From Gemmata sp. (lineage in GTDB: Bacteria > Planctomycetota > Planctomycetia > Gemmatales > Gemmataceae), in assembly GCA_025055115.1 (NCBI GenBank), contig JANWYJ010000088.1:1-64000 (forward strand): a stretch of 64,000 bases of DNA, given 5' to 3'. Positions 43,095 through 52,499 of the stretch are shown piece after piece. The notes beneath the pieces are model-generated. The model did no database searches. It was not told the origin of the DNA and saw only the letters and a list, made by a program, of their open reading frames with translations. Positions within the stretch are counted from its first letter, which is position 1. Each line of letters begins with the position of its first letter. Position numbers and translations under genes: made by a program.

Positions 43095-43838
43095 TCACTC
43101 CGTGGGTATCCGCGGCGCCCGGTAGTAGAGTCGCTTGAGGCCGAGCATTTTCAGCCCGGTGGCCAGAAGAATGAACAATTCCAGCCGCCACGAGCGATGG
43201 CGGATGTAGAAGAGATCGTACACGAGTTTATTGCGCACGCTGCGAAGGCACGAATCCGGCGGCAGATGAATTTGGGCAAACCCGGTGATACCAGGGGTGA
43301 CCGCGTGACGGCGATCGTAACCGACCACTTGTTCACGGAGCTGCTGAACAATTTCCGGCCGCTCGGGGCGTGGTCCGACAAGGCTCATTTCGCCTTTGAG
43401 GACGTTGAATAACTGGGGCAGTTCATCCAGATGCAGTTTCCGTAGGACACGCCCGAGGGGGGTGATGCGGCGGTCGCCCGGTCGGGACCACGTTGGCCCG
43501 GTGTCTTTCTCACAATCGTGATACATTGTGCGGATTTTGTACAGTGTGAAGACACGACCGCCGCGGCCAACGCGGGTTTGCGTGTAGATGGCCGGCCCCC
43601 GTGAGGTGAGCCGCACCAGCACCATCGCCCCCAACAGAATCGGAATAGCCGGTATGAGCAGCAACACGGCCATGACCTTATCCAAGGCCGCCTTGGCCTG
43701 TTCGTTGAAGGGGTAAGGCGGGAGGGCCGGCGAGTCGCCCCAGGGGGGCTGTCTTCGCAGCGCCGGTTGTGCGGGCGTTCGCAACGCAGACCTCGGGCTG
43801 AACCGGACAGGCGACAAACGACTGGCTCGTTGGACCAT
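43095..43838 (-). CDS. undecaprenyl-phosphate sugar phosphotransferase (initiating glycosyltransferase)
   Basis: A 247-residue monotopic enzyme of the WcaJ/PglC family. One membrane segment lies near residues 54-77 (VMAVLLLIPAIPILLGAMVL). The catalytic core has VFTLYKIRTMYHD, LRKLHLDELPQLFNVLKGEMSLVGPRP and the closing AVTPGITGFAQI. It lacks the four N-terminal helices of WcaJ, so it is the short type. It moves a sugar-1-phosphate from a nucleotide sugar to the lipid carrier, the first step of the polymer. It starts with ATG 43838 after AGGATGAC. Confidence 0.93.
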   Translation of the reverse strand: MVQRASRLSPVRFSPRSALRTPAQPALRRQPPWGDSPALPPYPFNEQAKAALDKVMAVLLLIPAIPILLGAMVLVRLTSRGPAIYTQTRVGRGGRVFTLYKIRTMYHDCEKDTGPTWSRPGDRRITPLGRVLRKLHLDELPQLFNVLKGEMSLVGPRPERPEIVQQLREQVVGYDRRHAVTPGITGFAQIHLPPDSCLRSVRNKLVYDLFYIRHRSWRLELFILLATGLKMLGLKRLYYRAPRIPTE

Positions 43839-43915
43839 CAGTTGTCATCCTCACAGGGGCGAGCAGGGGGACTGCCGTTAAGGGCACGACCGACGTGGCA
43901 ATCGTCGGATTTTCT

Positions 43916-44569
43916 CTAGGGGCCGACGGCAGCCGCGTACTGGCTCCAGGTCGCCAGAACAAAAGCCGTGGTGATCGCATCGTCTTCGGGGGTACTCTCG
44001 GTGTCGCTGTCGGGCAGGGGGGCGATCACGTAGACTTTGTACAGTGTGGGTGCCCGCAGTTCGCCGGCCAACTGCCAGCGTGGCCGATCGGGCGCTACCC
44101 ATTGCCCATCCACCAACCACGCCCAGCGGACCCGCAGGCGATCCCGTTTCGTTTGCGTTTTCTTCTCAAAATCGGCGACATAGCAAGTCCCGCTGCGGCC
44201 ATCCGGGAGCGTGAAGTTCTCTTTGCGGACGCCACGCAGCGTCTTATATCCGCTGCTGGGATAACAGACATCGGGAGTGTGGGTGGCTACCGAACCGGGA
44301 ATACCGCTGATGAGGCTAACCAGCATCGTGCGGGCATGCTTAGCGGAGTCGTAGCGGCGGCTGCTGGCGATACAGCGTTCGTGGGTGGGGAGTTCCGTTG
44401 GGACGTCGGTCGGTTTCCAGTCATCCCAGCGGATTTCGAGCTGATGGAGCTTGGCGGTTAATTCCTTGTTCGGCTCCAATAAGTTCCACCGCTGGGTGGT
44501 AGCCCCGTGAACCAAGGCTCCGGCCACCACCAGGGCCAGAACCGCAACATAAGTGGCCGAGTTCAGCAT
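43916..44569 (-). CDS. exosortase-associated EpsI family protein
   Basis: A 217-residue protein with one N-terminal signal/anchor helix (ATYVAVLALVVAGALVHG). The family mark is the HTPDVCYPSSGYKTL segment, where EpsI proteins have CYPxxGW. C-terminal strands include VRWAWLVDGQWVAPD. EpsI domains occur beside or fused to exosortases and are thought to help in export or attachment of the polymer or its proteins. ATG 44569 is chosen because the helix starts there; the frame runs 27 codons upstream into the preceding gene. Confidence 0.85.
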   Translation of the reverse strand: MLNSATYVAVLALVVAGALVHGATTQRWNLLEPNKELTAKLHQLEIRWDDWKPTDVPTELPTHERCIASSRRYDSAKHARTMLVSLISGIPGSVATHTPDVCYPSSGYKTLRGVRKENFTLPDGRSGTCYVADFEKKTQTKRDRLRVRWAWLVDGQWVAPDRPRWQLAGELRAPTLYKVYVIAPLPDSDTESTPEDDAITTAFVLATWSQYAAAVGP

Positions 44570-44643
44570 ACGACCGCTTCTCCCCGGTTTGGTACCAAGT
44601 CGGTTTCTCCCACCGCGGCTGTCTTGCCGGTGGGCACTGTCTC

Positions 44644-46917
44644 TCAACACAGAGCTTCTTGTTCGCTGGCGCCGACGTAAACCAGGCCGGTGTAAGGAAT
44701 TTCCATGGTGGCGATCCGTTCAGCAGCGTTTTTCAACAGTGGAATGGCCGTTTCGCGATAGCGGGCGCAGACCAACACCACCTCACACCGCCGGGCCACT
44801 TCCACGGATTCAGCCACGGTCAACAAGGCATGCCCGTGCAGAACGACACAATCATACGGTTCTTTGAGTTTCGCCAGAATGGTTGCGAGCCGCTCCCCCG
44901 TTGCGGCTTTGCGGGCTTCGTCGGACCATTGACCCGCTGGCAGCAAGTGCAAGCCGTTGGGCAGGAACTGAATCGCAGAGCGGAGATCGGTTTCACTGCG
45001 CAACAGTTCGCAGACCCCCGCCCCATTGGGAACGCCGGCGTAGCTGTGGAGGATCGGTGCGCGCAGGTCGAAGTCGGCCAGGAGGGTTTTGTAGCCGGCC
45101 TGGGCCAGACTACTGGCCAATCCGAAGGCCGTGAAAGCCTTGCCTTCATCACCGATGGAGCTGGTGACGGCGATGGCGGTGGCTCCGCGGCTGAGCCACG
45201 TTTGGGCGACGTAGGTCCGGAGTTTGTCGATGGCTTCGTTGGCGGCGGCCCGTTTGAGGGGGTCGCGGCCCATGGCTTCGGCTGGTTGATAGGGAATGAC
45301 ACCGACCACGGGCGATGGCAGGGCCATTTTCACATCGGCCAAGGAACTGACCCGTCGCGTGTACGTTTCGTACGCCACCACACCGAAAGCGATGATGACA
45401 AAGCCCATCACCCCCGCCACGCCAGTGCCCAGATACTGTTTCTTGACATCGCGCTGAACGGGGTGTGAAGCGCTTTGCAGCACCTTGACGCGCTGGGGCG
45501 AATTCAATTCCCAAAATTTCTGGTAATACTGTTTGACGAGTTCGCGATAGATGGCATCGGTGGTGTCCAGCGCGCTGGCCTCGGGCGTGTAGGTCATCTT
45601 GTCGTCGAGCTTGACAGCAACGACGCCGTTTTGATCGGTGGGCAGCGGTAGTTCTAGCAATTGCTTGCCGGCTTTTTCCAGTTGTTCTTTGGCGTAGTTG
45701 TACTGCTCTTGATAGCGTTGCCCGGTGCGGATGACTTCCTCGAGTTCGGCGGCGATTTTGCTAGCTTGTTCGCGGCGGCGTTGGCCGTCGTAGGTGTCGA
45801 GTTTTTCTTTCTTTTTGTCTTCCCACTTTTTGCGTTGGGCTTCGTAGGCGGCTTGCAGTTCCAAAACCGCTGGGGTGGGATTCTTCGGGTCGCCGGCGTA
45901 CAACCAGCGTTCATACTCCGCTTTGGCCCGGTTGAGGAGGATTTTCTCAACAATCACATCCTGATCTTTCTCGATCATGTCCAAAATGGCTTGCGGGACC
46001 GGGGCCTCTTGCAGAGCTTTGAGCTTCTCTTTGAGGACGGCTTCGCGGCGCTTGTAGTCGTTGAGCGTCAGTGGCAGTTGGTCGACTTGTTGTTGCAGAT
46101 TCACGATGCGGTTGATGAGAATGCGTGGATCGATGCGCACTAGCACTTCGCTGGGCAGTCGCGCTGGGGCGGGGGGAGGGGCTTGCGCCGCCGGGGGCGG
46201 ATCGTCCGTCTTGCCTGCCGGTACAACGCCTTCATTGGCCGCGGTCTTTTTGGCTGATTGGTTGAGAATCCGCTTCATTTCTGCTTGGGCTTTCTCCAAC
46301 TCGGTCAGGAAGTTCCGCTTCTCTTGAACATCGCGTTGGATCACGTTGGCCATGAAGGCTTTTTGCACGGCATCGACGATCAGCCTGGTATCCTCGGGAA
46401 TCGTTCCTTTGAAGGTGATGCGAATGACTTCTGAACCATCTTGCCAGGCTACTTGAATTTCTTCATCGAGGAACTTGAGGGGGTCTTTCTGGGCTTTGAT
46501 CGTTGGGAGGTCTTTAATGTCGCGTAAGGCGGCGTTGAGGACGAACTCGGATTTCAGCAAGGCCGCGGTCGTTTTGACATAAGTCGCAAAATCGGTGCGG
46601 GCCTGGTTGGGATTGTTGGGATTGGCCAGTGCCGTCGGCACGCTCGACACCTGCAACAGCGCGTAGGACTCGTACTTGCTGGCCAACACCTCCCACGCGA
46701 CCATCGCGCCTGCCCCACCCAGCAGGGTTCCGCAAAAGGCGATCATCAGCCAATGCAGGCGGAGGTAGGTGAAGAGGCGCAACGGCAAGCCGTCGTCGGC
46801 CGAAGGTTTCGGGCCAGGGCGAGCGGACGGGGAAATCGGCTTGGCGGTCGAGGCCGCCGGGGCCGAATGAACAGAGCCGGTCGCCGACACGGCGAAGGAA
46901 GGTCCGGTCATGGCCAT
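44644..46917 (-). CDS. Wzz-type chain-length protein fused to a degenerate tyrosine-kinase-like domain
   Basis: A 757-residue inner membrane protein. The Wzz half has helices near residues 54-74 (LMIAFCGTLLGGAGAMVAW) and about 525-545 (GVMGFVIIAFGVVAYE), with a long periplasmic coiled coil between. The cytosolic part is like BY-kinases (CapB/Wzc), but the sites are eroded: the P-loop reads SSIGDEGKAFTA, with Ala where Ser/Thr follows Lys, and the DTPP Walker B strand is CVVLHGHAL. The DFDLR (Walker A') is kept. There is no C-terminal Tyr cluster. So it probably controls chain length without kinase activity. Confidence 0.85.
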   Translation of the reverse strand: MAMTGPSFAVSATGSVHSAPAASTAKPISPSARPGPKPSADDGLPLRLFTYLRLHWLMIAFCGTLLGGAGAMVAWEVLASKYESYALLQVSSVPTALANPNNPNQARTDFATYVKTTAALLKSEFVLNAALRDIKDLPTIKAQKDPLKFLDEEIQVAWQDGSEVIRITFKGTIPEDTRLIVDAVQKAFMANVIQRDVQEKRNFLTELEKAQAEMKRILNQSAKKTAANEGVVPAGKTDDPPPAAQAPPPAPARLPSEVLVRIDPRILINRIVNLQQQVDQLPLTLNDYKRREAVLKEKLKALQEAPVPQAILDMIEKDQDVIVEKILLNRAKAEYERWLYAGDPKNPTPAVLELQAAYEAQRKKWEDKKKEKLDTYDGQRRREQASKIAAELEEVIRTGQRYQEQYNYAKEQLEKAGKQLLELPLPTDQNGVVAVKLDDKMTYTPEASALDTTDAIYRELVKQYYQKFWELNSPQRVKVLQSASHPVQRDVKKQYLGTGVAGVMGFVIIAFGVVAYETYTRRVSSLADVKMALPSPVVGVIPYQPAEAMGRDPLKRAAANEAIDKLRTYVAQTWLSRGATAIAVTSSIGDEGKAFTAFGLASSLAQAGYKTLLADFDLRAPILHSYAGVPNGAGVCELLRSETDLRSAIQFLPNGLHLLPAGQWSDEARKAATGERLATILAKLKEPYDCVVLHGHALLTVAESVEVARRCEVVLVCARYRETAIPLLKNAAERIATMEIPYTGLVYVGASEQEALC

Positions 46918-47029
46918 ACCTGAATCCCTTCAGGTGAGTGAGTTCGTGCCTGCCGCCCTCCGGGCAGCGTTGGTATTGGTCCCTGTCTGATTCTGCCGCA
47001 ATGCTTCTAAACTTGTAATGATTCTAAAC

Positions 47030-47941
47030 TTATGACGCAAAACCGAATTGCGACTGTGGTTCCTCCACCACCAGCTGTTTCAACACCCACAGTTCCACCG
47101 CGAGCAGCAACAGCCCCATCAGCATCATGGCATAGCCCAAGAAATCGTGCAGTTGGTCGCGGACGGCCGGATCACTGAAGAGGGTGTAGCCCAGCCCGGT
47201 GGCGGTGATACGTAACACGTTGGTCACTATGGCAATCGGGATGATACCCAATAGCACCATGAGTTTTTCGAACCGGCTGCGGGACATCAGCAACACCGCG
47301 CCGACGGAGAACGCTGCAAACGTCACCAGCATCTTCAAGCCGCTGCAGGCATCGACGACACCGAGGCGAACATCGTCGATGAGAATGAGGTTTCCATCCC
47401 GAATCGCTGGCAGGCCCAGGGTTTGCAGCAAAAAGGTACTGCTGATCGTAGCCGCGGTTTTCAGCGGACCGCCGACATTGCGTTCGAGTTCATAGGGCAG
47501 CGGAATCATAAAGATCAAAAACGCGATCGCTGGCCATATCCGCTTCAGCATGGGCATGCCGCCAAAGGCAACGACAGCCCCGGTCATGGCCAACAACAAC
47601 GAAGCCGCATCAAGCTGATAAAACAGCAGCGATCCCGCCACCGCCCGCAGCCCTAAAATCCCCACCAACAGCAAACAGCCCACCAGGGGCCGCGGACGCA
47701 CTTCGAGAGGATGGGTGGAATACACCCGCCACACCCAATACCCCGAAAACAACGGGACCAACAACCCGTGGGAATACTGCGGGTCGTTGACCCATTTATC
47801 CGCAAAGACGACCAGCGTCGGCCAGTAGGCCCAGCCCAGCACTGCGGCCAAACCAACCAGTTGCCAAAGCAGACCCCGCGGAAGAGGGCTTCCAGGGGTT
47901 CTGGGAGTTGCCAAGCCAGTTGACGACATCCGTGTCACCAT
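47030..47941 (-). CDS. exosortase (planctomycete type)
   Basis: A 303-residue polytopic protein with about eight helices. The catalytic triad is visible: Cys in VVDACSGLKMLVTF, Arg in NVLRITATGLG and His in LHDFLGYAMMLMG. SHGLLVP near residue 57 is the family's N-terminal mark. Exosortases cut and re-attach proteins carrying PEP-CTERM-like tails. No protein with an obvious PEP-CTERM tail lies in the window. It is the first gene of the minus-strand polysaccharide operon running to 41400. Confidence 0.92.
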   Translation of the reverse strand: MVTRMSSTGLATPRTPGSPLPRGLLWQLVGLAAVLGWAYWPTLVVFADKWVNDPQYSHGLLVPLFSGYWVWRVYSTHPLEVRPRPLVGCLLLVGILGLRAVAGSLLFYQLDAASLLLAMTGAVVAFGGMPMLKRIWPAIAFLIFMIPLPYELERNVGGPLKTAATISSTFLLQTLGLPAIRDGNLILIDDVRLGVVDACSGLKMLVTFAAFSVGAVLLMSRSRFEKLMVLLGIIPIAIVTNVLRITATGLGYTLFSDPAVRDQLHDFLGYAMMLMGLLLLAVELWVLKQLVVEEPQSQFGFAS

Positions 47942-48138
47942 CAATCAAGGGTGAGGGAGGCCGCTGATGCAACGGCGTTCCCATCGGATGGGGGATTGTG
48001 GTCAATTTTTTCACTGCGAATCAACCCCAGTTTTCGAGGAGCTGCCGATGTGTCGGATTTTCGGACAACGCTGGCCGCCCCCCGACGGCAACAATCTGCT
48101 ATAACTGTGGCAATCCCATCGCTATCCAGGAACCCCCT

Positions 48139-49500
48139 ATGCGTTGGTCTATTGTTCGCTTGATCGCCGGGCGGGAAATCCGCGACCAGCTCCGCGACCG
48201 CCGCACGCTTTTTCTGATTCTCGGCTTACCGGTGTTGATGTACCCGCTGTTTGTCGGCGTGGGTATTCTGTTTGTCACGGCCCTCAAAGATAAGAAGCTC
48301 GTCATTGGTTTGGTGGGGGCCGAACATTTGCCAGCTCCCCTGCCGGATTTGTCCCCCTTGGTGGGCGGCGCGGGTCATCTGGCTCAACGCTTCCAGTCCT
48401 ACCCGCCGCTGCTGACGCCTCAGGGGCAATTTGTGGAACGCTACACCCTGGATGCCCTCAATTCGGCACCGCTGGACGTTCAGCCAATGGAACCGGCCAG
48501 TGACGAGGAACTGAAAGAACGGCTCGCGGCTCGCCAAGCCGATGCGATTGTGGTCATCCCACCGGGGACCGCGGCACAACTGGCTCGCGGGGAACGCCCG
48601 GAAATTCGCGTTTTGGGCCGGGATGGGGAAGAGAACTCGAAACTCGCCGTCAGCCGGGTGACCGCCACCCTGCGCCGTTGGGCCGATGATCTGAAGGCGA
48701 TTCGCTTTCTCCGCGACGGCAAACCGGCCGATTACGACCGTGTCCTGGATATTCGCGATCCGCAATCCGAGAAGCCCGATGAGAAAAAAGTGGCCGATGA
48801 ACTCCGCGATATGCTGGTCAAGGTCATCCCCTTTTTGCTGGTGATGTGGATGCTCACCGGGGCCGTGTACCCCGCGATCGATATGACCGCCGGGGAGAAA
48901 GAACGCGGGACCATGGAAACGCTGCTGATCAGCCCGGCGGAACGCACCGAGATCGTGGCCGGAAAGTTCATCGCCACGGCGATTTTTGGCTTCAGCACCG
49001 CGTTGTGGAATGTCTGGCTGATGGTTGTGGCGCTGGCCGTGGCTCCCCTGCTACGGCCCGACATTTTTAGTTATGAACTCATTTCCCTGCCGGGCTTGGC
49101 CGCATGCATTCTCACCGCCGTACCCCTGGCGATGTTGCTGGCCGCCTTGGCCCTGTCGTTGGGCATCTTCGCCCGCAGCACCAAAGAGGGGAACTACTAT
49201 ATGGTGCCCCTCTTTTTCGCCGCCTTGCCCTTGTCGTACCTGAGCATGACCCCCGGCATGGAGTTGGACGCCACCACCAGTTGGCTTCCTGTGGCCAATG
49301 CGTTGCTCTTGCAACAGCGGCTCATGTCGGTTCGGCCTGACCCGTTTCCCTGGCAGCATGTGCCAGCGGTATTTGGTTCGTTGGCGGTGTGTGTCGCGGT
49401 GGCATTGTGGGCCGCGGTGCGACAGTTCCATCGCGAAACCGTACTGTTCCGCGAAACCGCGTCGAAGGCGCGCACGTGGTCGTGGTGGCGCGGGAAGTAG
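48139..49500 (+). CDS. ABC-2 type transporter permease (NatB-like)
   Basis: A 453-residue permease. The first helix is near residues 24-47 (LFLILGLPVLMYPLFVGVG). A large outer domain of about 180 residues follows, then five or six helices from about 230 (FLLVMWMLTGAVYPAIDMTAGEKERGT, LISLPGLAACILTAVPLAML). The AGEKERGTMETLLISP motif is the coupling helix of NatB-type exporters. No ATPase partner is adjacent; it may be encoded elsewhere. ATG 48139 is used since upstream residues lack any domain. The gene stands in front of the phosphonate operon but with a gap of 121 bp, so they need not be linked. Confidence 0.87.
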   Translation: MRWSIVRLIAGREIRDQLRDRRTLFLILGLPVLMYPLFVGVGILFVTALKDKKLVIGLVGAEHLPAPLPDLSPLVGGAGHLAQRFQSYPPLLTPQGQFVERYTLDALNSAPLDVQPMEPASDEELKERLAARQADAIVVIPPGTAAQLARGERPEIRVLGRDGEENSKLAVSRVTATLRRWADDLKAIRFLRDGKPADYDRVLDIRDPQSEKPDEKKVADELRDMLVKVIPFLLVMWMLTGAVYPAIDMTAGEKERGTMETLLISPAERTEIVAGKFIATAIFGFSTALWNVWLMVVALAVAPLLRPDIFSYELISLPGLAACILTAVPLAMLLAALALSLGIFARSTKEGNYYMVPLFFAALPLSYLSMTPGMELDATTSWLPVANALLLQQRLMSVRPDPFPWQHVPAVFGSLAVCVAVALWAAVRQFHRETVLFRETASKARTWSWWRGK

Positions 49501-49504
49501 GCTG

Positions 49505-49515
49505 TGTATAATACA
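49505..49515 (+). promoter_or_regulatory. candidate operator TGTATAATACA in front of the regulator gene
   Basis: TGTAT-A-ATACA is a perfect 5-bp inverted repeat around one base. It also contains a TATAAT-like -10 box. It lies about 110 bp before the GntR/LacI-type regulator gene; a similar CATACAATATTCGTG follows at 49529. GntR-type regulators often bind GT-x-x-AC dyads near their own promoters. Binding is inferred. Confidence 0.4.
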
Positions 49516-49621
49516 AGTGGCGCCAATTTCATACAATATTCGTGACAGTTGCTCTGGCTTCTCCTGTTGCCACGAGCGATACTGTGCTATACGCCGCGGG
49601 CGCACGGGCGGAGATAAGGCC

Positions 49622-50779
49622 ATGAGTCAACTGACAGGTCTGCCAAAATACGTGGAAGTGGCCGCGGCACTCGAAATGCAAATCCGGGATGGGAAATGGG
49701 AAGGGGGCAAGATGCCCAGCGTGCGGGGGATCGCTGAGCAGCACAAAGTGAGCGTCGTGACCGCTTCGCGCGCTATCCAGATTCTCCGCGACAAAGGGTT
49801 GATTCAAACCATCCACCGTTCCGGATGCTTCCGCGTCCCGCCGCCTACCGCGGAACGCTGGGCCTTGGTCTTACGGCTGACCCCCGGAGCATGGCAGAAA
49901 GCCACCATCAGCCAAAGCCGCTCCGGGTTCGAGGCCCTGGCTCGCCGGGAGCCGATGCATCTGGAACCAGAACTGATCCAGTTATCCCTGAATTTATCGG
50001 ATATGGAGATAGGGGAAGCCATCCGCCGCGCCAAAGCTCGCGGCGTGCGTGGCGTCTTCTTCTTACCGTCCCGGCACCACGACGACGAAATGCGGCTTGA
50101 TGAGCGCTTTCTGGCCGCCTGCGATGCCGAATCGTTACCGGTGGTGCTGCTGGAACGCAATCTGCGTGGGCACCATCGGGAATTGACGCACGATCTGGTC
50201 GCGGTCGACGATCTCGACGGGGCCAGCCGTTCCACCCGTCACTTGCTGGAACTGGGGCGCAAACGCATCGGTCTGATTGTCGCGTCCCCCACCAGCAGCC
50301 ACAACGACCGCATCGCCGGTTATCTCTACGCTCTGCATGCTGCATCGTTGGCCAGCGACCGCTCGAGCTACGATCTGAAGCCAACCGTGCTGTATCAAAG
50401 CCACGATGTACCGTCGCGGGAAGCCTATGCCAAACTGGCCGATCAGGTCAAGAAACTGAAGCTCGATGGGGTCATCTGCTACCAGGACTACACGGCCATG
50501 GGGCTGATCATCGAGCTTTTGGCACGTGGTGCCCGCGTCCCCGATGATGTCGCAGTGGTCGGTTCCGATGATCTGGCGATTGGCAATTTATTCACCATCG
50601 GTATCACCACCTATGCGTATCCCTCCGAGGCGATGGCCGAACAAGCAGTGCGCTTGATGCGGGAACGGTTGAAAGATCGCTACCGCCGGCCGTTAAAAGT
50701 CGTCGTTCCGGGGCAGTTGATTATCCGCGAAAGTACAGTTGGCCCGATGGCGCTGCGTGGGGATGGAGGGGGATCGTGA
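49622..50779 (+). CDS. GntR-HTH/LacI-sensor transcription regulator
   Basis: A 385-residue regulator. Residues 1-75 are a GntR winged helix (YVEVAAALEMQIRDGKWEGG, then PSVRGIAEQHKVSVVTASRAIQ). The rest is a periplasmic-binding-protein-like sensor as in LacI (ALVLRLTPGAW..., VPVVLLERNL-like SLPVVLLERNL, VAVVGSDDLAIGNL, TTYAYPSEAMAEQA). The combination fits regulators that respond to a small ligand. It ends with GTGA, overlapping the next gene by four bases, so it is co-expressed with the phosphonate genes and probably controls them. Confidence 0.9.
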   Translation: MSQLTGLPKYVEVAAALEMQIRDGKWEGGKMPSVRGIAEQHKVSVVTASRAIQILRDKGLIQTIHRSGCFRVPPPTAERWALVLRLTPGAWQKATISQSRSGFEALARREPMHLEPELIQLSLNLSDMEIGEAIRRAKARGVRGVFFLPSRHHDDEMRLDERFLAACDAESLPVVLLERNLRGHHRELTHDLVAVDDLDGASRSTRHLLELGRKRIGLIVASPTSSHNDRIAGYLYALHAASLASDRSSYDLKPTVLYQSHDVPSREAYAKLADQVKKLKLDGVICYQDYTAMGLIIELLARGARVPDDVAVVGSDDLAIGNLFTIGITTYAYPSEAMAEQAVRLMRERLKDRYRRPLKVVVPGQLIIRESTVGPMALRGDGGGS

Positions 50780-51918
50780 CGGCACACAGTTATCGCACGG
50801 ACGTGGCGGTCGTCGGTGCGGGCATCGTCGGCCTTGCCTTTGCTTGGGAAGCCGCGCGGCGGGGGCTTGCGGTCGTCCTGTTCGACCGCACCCGGCAACC
50901 GGAAGGGGCCTCGGTGCGAAACTTCGGTATGATCTGGCCGATCGGTCAACCGCTGGGCGAAGAGTATCAGCGGGCCTTGCGCAGCCGGCAACGGTGGCTG
51001 GAATTGCGCGACTGTGCCGGAATCTGGGTGGCCGAGTGCGGTTCGCTGCACGTGGCGCATCACGATGACGAAAACGAGGTTCTGCGAGAATTTGCCGCGG
51101 TGGGCGAAAAGCACGGGGTGCAATGCGAATATTTGTCGGCCGTGGAAGCCAGCAAACGCTTCCCCGCCGTCGCGACTTCGGGGCTGCAAGGCGCTCTCTA
51201 TAGCCCCACCGAACTCGCTGTCAACTCCCCGGCGGCCGTCGCCCGCTTGCCGCACTATTTGGCGGAAACCTACGGTGTGCAACTGCGTCTGGGTGTCGCA
51301 GTCACGGATGTGAACATGCCTGAAGTGCGCACCGCCAGCGGCGAACGGTGGCTGGCCGATCGCGTCTTCGTCTGTTCCGGTAGCGACTTCGCCTCGCTCT
51401 TCCCGGCCGTGCTATCGACCGCCGGTATTCGCCGCTGCAAACTGCAAATGATGCGGACACGCCCGCAACCGAACAACTGGCGGCTCGGCCCGCACCTCGC
51501 CGGTGGGCTGACGCTGGCGCACTACAAAAGCTTCGAAGTGTGCCGTTCCCTCGGCCCCCTCAAAGCCCGCATCGCCGCTACGATGCCCCAGTACATCCAC
51601 TACGGTATCCATGTGATGGCCTCGCAGAACGACCACGGCGAAGTCATCATCGGCGATTCCCACGAATACGACGCCGACATCAGCCCCTTCGACAAACCAG
51701 AAATCGATGAACTCATTCTCGCGTACTTACGCCCCCGACTCAACCTGCCGGATTGGCACATCGCCGCCCGCTGGCATGGTATCTATGCCAAACACCCCAC
51801 GAAATCGTTCGTCACGGCCGAACCGCAACCGGGTTGTGTCATCGCGGTCGCTCCTGGCAGCACGGGGATGACAATGTCGTTTGGGCTGGCGGCGGATTGG
51901 TGGGAGACGCACGCATGA
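50776..51918 (+). CDS. FAD-dependent oxidoreductase of phosphonate operons (TIGR03364-like)
   Basis: A 380-residue DAAO/glycine-oxidase-like flavoprotein. The FAD-binding loop is VAVVGAGIVGLAFAWEA at the N-terminus, with VVLFDRTRQPEGASVRNFGM after it; the end has VIAVAPGSTGMTMSFGLA. The RNFGMIWP segment and the operon setting point to the TIGR03364 family. Related enzymes oxidise 2-aminoethylphosphonate or its N-methyl form to phosphonoacetaldehyde. No aminotransferase PhnW is present, so this oxidase may supply the PhnX substrate. It starts with GTG at 50776 and its stop overlaps the HD gene by four bases. Confidence 0.87.
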   Translation: MTAHSYRTDVAVVGAGIVGLAFAWEAARRGLAVVLFDRTRQPEGASVRNFGMIWPIGQPLGEEYQRALRSRQRWLELRDCAGIWVAECGSLHVAHHDDENEVLREFAAVGEKHGVQCEYLSAVEASKRFPAVATSGLQGALYSPTELAVNSPAAVARLPHYLAETYGVQLRLGVAVTDVNMPEVRTASGERWLADRVFVCSGSDFASLFPAVLSTAGIRRCKLQMMRTRPQPNNWRLGPHLAGGLTLAHYKSFEVCRSLGPLKARIAATMPQYIHYGIHVMASQNDHGEVIIGDSHEYDADISPFDKPEIDELILAYLRPRLNLPDWHIAARWHGIYAKHPTKSFVTAEPQPGCVIAVAPGSTGMTMSFGLAADWWETHA

Positions 51919-52499
51919 CCCCAGCCGACGTACTCGCTCGCATCGACCAGCTCTTCGCCGAACGCGGTAGCAGCGAATACCACGGGGAAGCCGTCACCCA
52001 ACTCGAACACGCCCTCCAAGCCGCCACACTCGCCGAGCAAGACGGGCAGCCGCCACAAGTCATTGCCGCGGCGCTTTTGCACGACATCGGCCATTTGCTC
52101 CACGGCTGGGGCGAAGATTACCTCGACCGCCACCTCAACGATCAGCACGAAGACCTCGGCGCACGCTTCCTGGCCCACGCTTTCGGCCCCGCCGTGACCG
52201 AGCCGATCCGCTTGCACGTCGCCGCCAAACGCTATCTGTGTACGGTCCGGCCCGGTTACTCCGCCACCCTCTCACCCGCCTCAGTCCGCAGCTTGGAACT
52301 GCAAGGCGGCCCAATGACCACCGACGAAGTGCGTACCTTCGAAGCTCACCCAGACTGTGCCATCGCCGCGACCATCCGGGAATACGACGATCGCGCCAAA
52401 GTCGTCGGTTGGGCGACGCCGCCGTATACCCACTTCCGCCGTTACTTGGAGTTCTCTCTCCGTGAACCCGGCTTGCAGCATCCAATTGGTGGTGTTTGA
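51915..52499 (+). CDS. PhnZ-like HD-domain oxygenase, phosphonate degradation
   Basis: A 194-residue HD-domain protein of the kind found in phosphonate operons. Metal ligands are His32, His56-Asp57 and His60 (LLHDIGHLLHG). Tyr22 and Glu25 (SEYHGEAVTQLEHALQ) correspond in spacing to the substrate-gating Tyr/Glu pair of PhnZ, which splits 2-amino-1-hydroxyethylphosphonate into glycine and phosphate with a mixed-valence di-iron centre. PhnY, the usual hydroxylase, is not in the window, so the exact substrate is uncertain. It overlaps phnX by 38 bp. Confidence 0.85.
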   Translation: MTPADVLARIDQLFAERGSSEYHGEAVTQLEHALQAATLAEQDGQPPQVIAAALLHDIGHLLHGWGEDYLDRHLNDQHEDLGARFLAHAFGPAVTEPIRLHVAAKRYLCTVRPGYSATLSPASVRSLELQGGPMTTDEVRTFEAHPDCAIAATIREYDDRAKVVGWATPPYTHFRRYLEFSLREPGLQHPIGGV

